Assembly: GCA_008330645.1 (NCBI GenBank)
Contig: VLTN01000011.1
Coordinates: 1-64,000, forward strand
Direction: 5' to 3'
Source: Cafeteria roenbergensis
Taxonomy: Eukaryota > Sar > Bigyra > Bicosoecida > Cafeteriaceae
Length of the DNA: 64,000 bases
Every line of letters starts with the position of its first letter. Position 1 is the stretch's first letter. A program made the translations under genes and the position numbers. Shown in pieces: positions 62,800 to 64,000 of this stretch. The notes under the pieces are model-generated. The model was not told the origin of the DNA. It was given only the letters and a program-made list of their open reading frames with translations, and did no database searches.

Positions 62800-64000
62800 A
62801 TGTGCGGGCGCACACGATGCACGCTCGAACCGGACGCGGTAGCGCGCCGCGCACGCGTGCCGAAGCGGCGTGTGCTTCGGCGCAGCAGGTGTGAGGCGCC
62901 GCCGCGCCCCTCGGATCGCGGCCCGGCCCCCCAGCGCCGCGCGCGATGTCCCCGTCGCTTTGCGGAGAGGGGCAGGGCGCATCCGCGAGAGCCGCCTTGC
63001 GCTCCCCCCTGGCTGCATTTCCTGTGCGGGCCGCAGACAAGGCGCGCCACAACTGCCACCCGGGATGCAATGTGCCTGTGGTGTTTTCTGCGACGCACGC
63101 TGAGCTGCCGAGCCGCGCCTCGGCGGTCCTGGCTGAGGAGATCCGGACCGCTGCGGGGGTCCCAGGGCGTGGCCCAGCGAGCGAGAGCGAGGATGCCGCT
63201 GCAGGCGGAGCCGCAGAACCAGCCGAGGCCGGCGCTGCCTCGGATCGCGTCGTCATGCCCATGCAGTGGGGCCTGGTCCCGTCCTTTACTGACGCGGCCG
63301 CCCGGCCCGACTTTTGGAAGGCCTTCAACGCGCGCTCCGAGTCGGTGGCGGAGAAGCCGATGTTCCGCCGGCTGGTCAATCGTCGGCGCTGCGCCGTGCT
63401 TGTGGACGGCTTTTACGAGTGGAAGGAGGACGAGCAGAAGGAGAAGCAGCCCTACTTCGTCACGGGGGAAGTGGAGGGCGCTGCGTCGGGCTCTGCCGCC
63501 GCGGTGGATGGGGAGGGCACGGCGCTGGCGTTGGCCGGGCTGTTTGACGTGTGGCACCACCGGCGCCCGGTGCGCGAGGGCGAGGCGCCCCCGTCCGGGG
63601 ACGGGCCCGGCAGCAGCGGGGCACCCGCCTGGGTCGAGGAGGAAGTGTGGACTGTGACGCTGCTGACCCGCCCCGTCGCGCCGCGGCTCGCGTGGCTGCA
63701 CAACCGAATGCCGGTGTTTCTGGCTGATGCCGAGGCCATGGACGCGTGGCTCGGCGCCGACCCCTTCGCGGACCTGCTCCGCGCTGGCCCGGTCGCGGCC
63801 GCGCTGGAGACGCGCGCCTGCCCTCCCCTGTCGTGGCACCCAGTCTCCAAGGCAAGTGAGCCGCGCAGCGGCTCCATGGCACCACGTCGCGCATGGGCCG
63901 TGCCCCGCTGTCGTGTGCCTCGCGCTGCGCCGGCTGAGCGGCTCGCCCGCCTCACCGCCCGGAGCCGCGCTTGCCCCGCTCGCTCGCCCGTGCCGCAGTG
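62800..64000 (+). CDS. HMCES: HMCES/SRAP DNA-protein crosslink shield, right end open
   Basis: SRAP proteins bond covalently to abasic sites in single-stranded DNA through Cys2 and protect replication forks. Exon 1 (62800-62890) begins with the invariant MCGR (MCGRTRCTLEPDAVA). Splicing to 63037 creates RYKARHNCHPGCNVPVV, matching the YN..P....PV motif with Asn36. Then come MPMQWGLVPSF, FNARSES, MFRRLVNRRRCAVLVDGFYEW (E158), QPYFV, LAGLFDVW, TLLTRPVA and LHNRMPVFL (H252): Cys2, Asn, Glu and His of the active site are all present. The frame remains open to the edge, but after HPVSKA the expected VNNPR-type ending does not appear. AAG/GCAAGTGAG at 63852 could be a GC-AG intron leading to a last exon outside the window. 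The length to that point is 302 aa, normal for the family. Confidence 0.9.
62891..63036 (+). other. HMCES intron (146 nt)
   Basis: Donor AGGT/GTGAGG, acceptor TGCGGGCCGCAG, phase 1. It forms Tyr31 across the splice and restores the SRAP Asn motif. The other GT two bases upstream gives the wrong phase. Confidence 0.85.

Noticed and set aside
1-64000. CRISPR arrays, prokaryotic operons, rRNA
   Set aside because: No regularly spaced direct repeats, ribosome-binding sites or rRNA-like sequence seen; spliceosomal introns show a nuclear eukaryotic origin.

Overview
The window is GC-rich nuclear DNA from a microbial eukaryote, most likely an alga or other protist. Evidence: very long reading frames broken by few spliceosomal introns (GTGAG- and GTAC-type donors, AG acceptors), eukaryote-only families (VPS13, a CAP-Gly/EF-hand phosphatase, an HMCES-type SRAP protein) and RLE-class non-LTR retrotransposon debris. 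The species cannot be named from sequence alone. Coding is strongly biased to G/C third positions and the proteins are Ala/Gly/Pro-rich with codon-repeat expansions.

Layout. 1-3.3 kb: two unrecognised minus-strand coding regions; the first runs off the left edge and the second has frame changes that introns explain only in part. 3.6-5.5 kb: two adjacent, 5'-truncated copies of the 3' end of a retrotransposon, joined by a 32-bp linker with a telomere-like motif. 5.5-8.7 kb (minus): a 1056-aa P-loop ATPase with an apparent mitochondrial presequence and a C-terminal D...QxK nuclease-like motif. 9.85-11.1 kb: a third, longer retrotransposon copy. 11.3-11.65 kb: a two-unit tandem repeat. 11.7-15.0 kb (minus): a secreted GxGYxYP-family protein and a SAM methyltransferase. 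15.96-33.4 kb (minus): a VPS13-family bridge-like lipid-transfer protein of about 5775 aa in two exons.

A 317-bp divergent promoter region separates VPS13 from a three-exon plus-strand gene (33.7-37.4 kb) encoding a CAP-Gly domain, a PPEF-type Ser/Thr phosphatase and six good (plus two weak) EF-hands. Two giant plus-strand genes follow: an unrecognised 4346-aa protein (37.8-51.2 kb, one 364-nt intron) and a 3742-aa low-complexity protein with a phosphatase-like domain whose nucleophile Cys is Ser (51.4-62.7 kb). An HMCES/SRAP DNA-crosslink shield gene begins at 62800 and reaches or crosses the right edge.

The genes do not form one pathway. Themes are membrane lipid transport (VPS13), a likely microtubule-directed Ca2+-regulated phosphatase, DNA repair (HMCES) and large uncharacterised scaffolds. 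Intron models at 24.3, 33.8, 34.3, 38.1 and 62.9 kb were checked for phase by hand and restore domains across the splice. No tRNA, rRNA, CRISPR array or complete transposon was seen.
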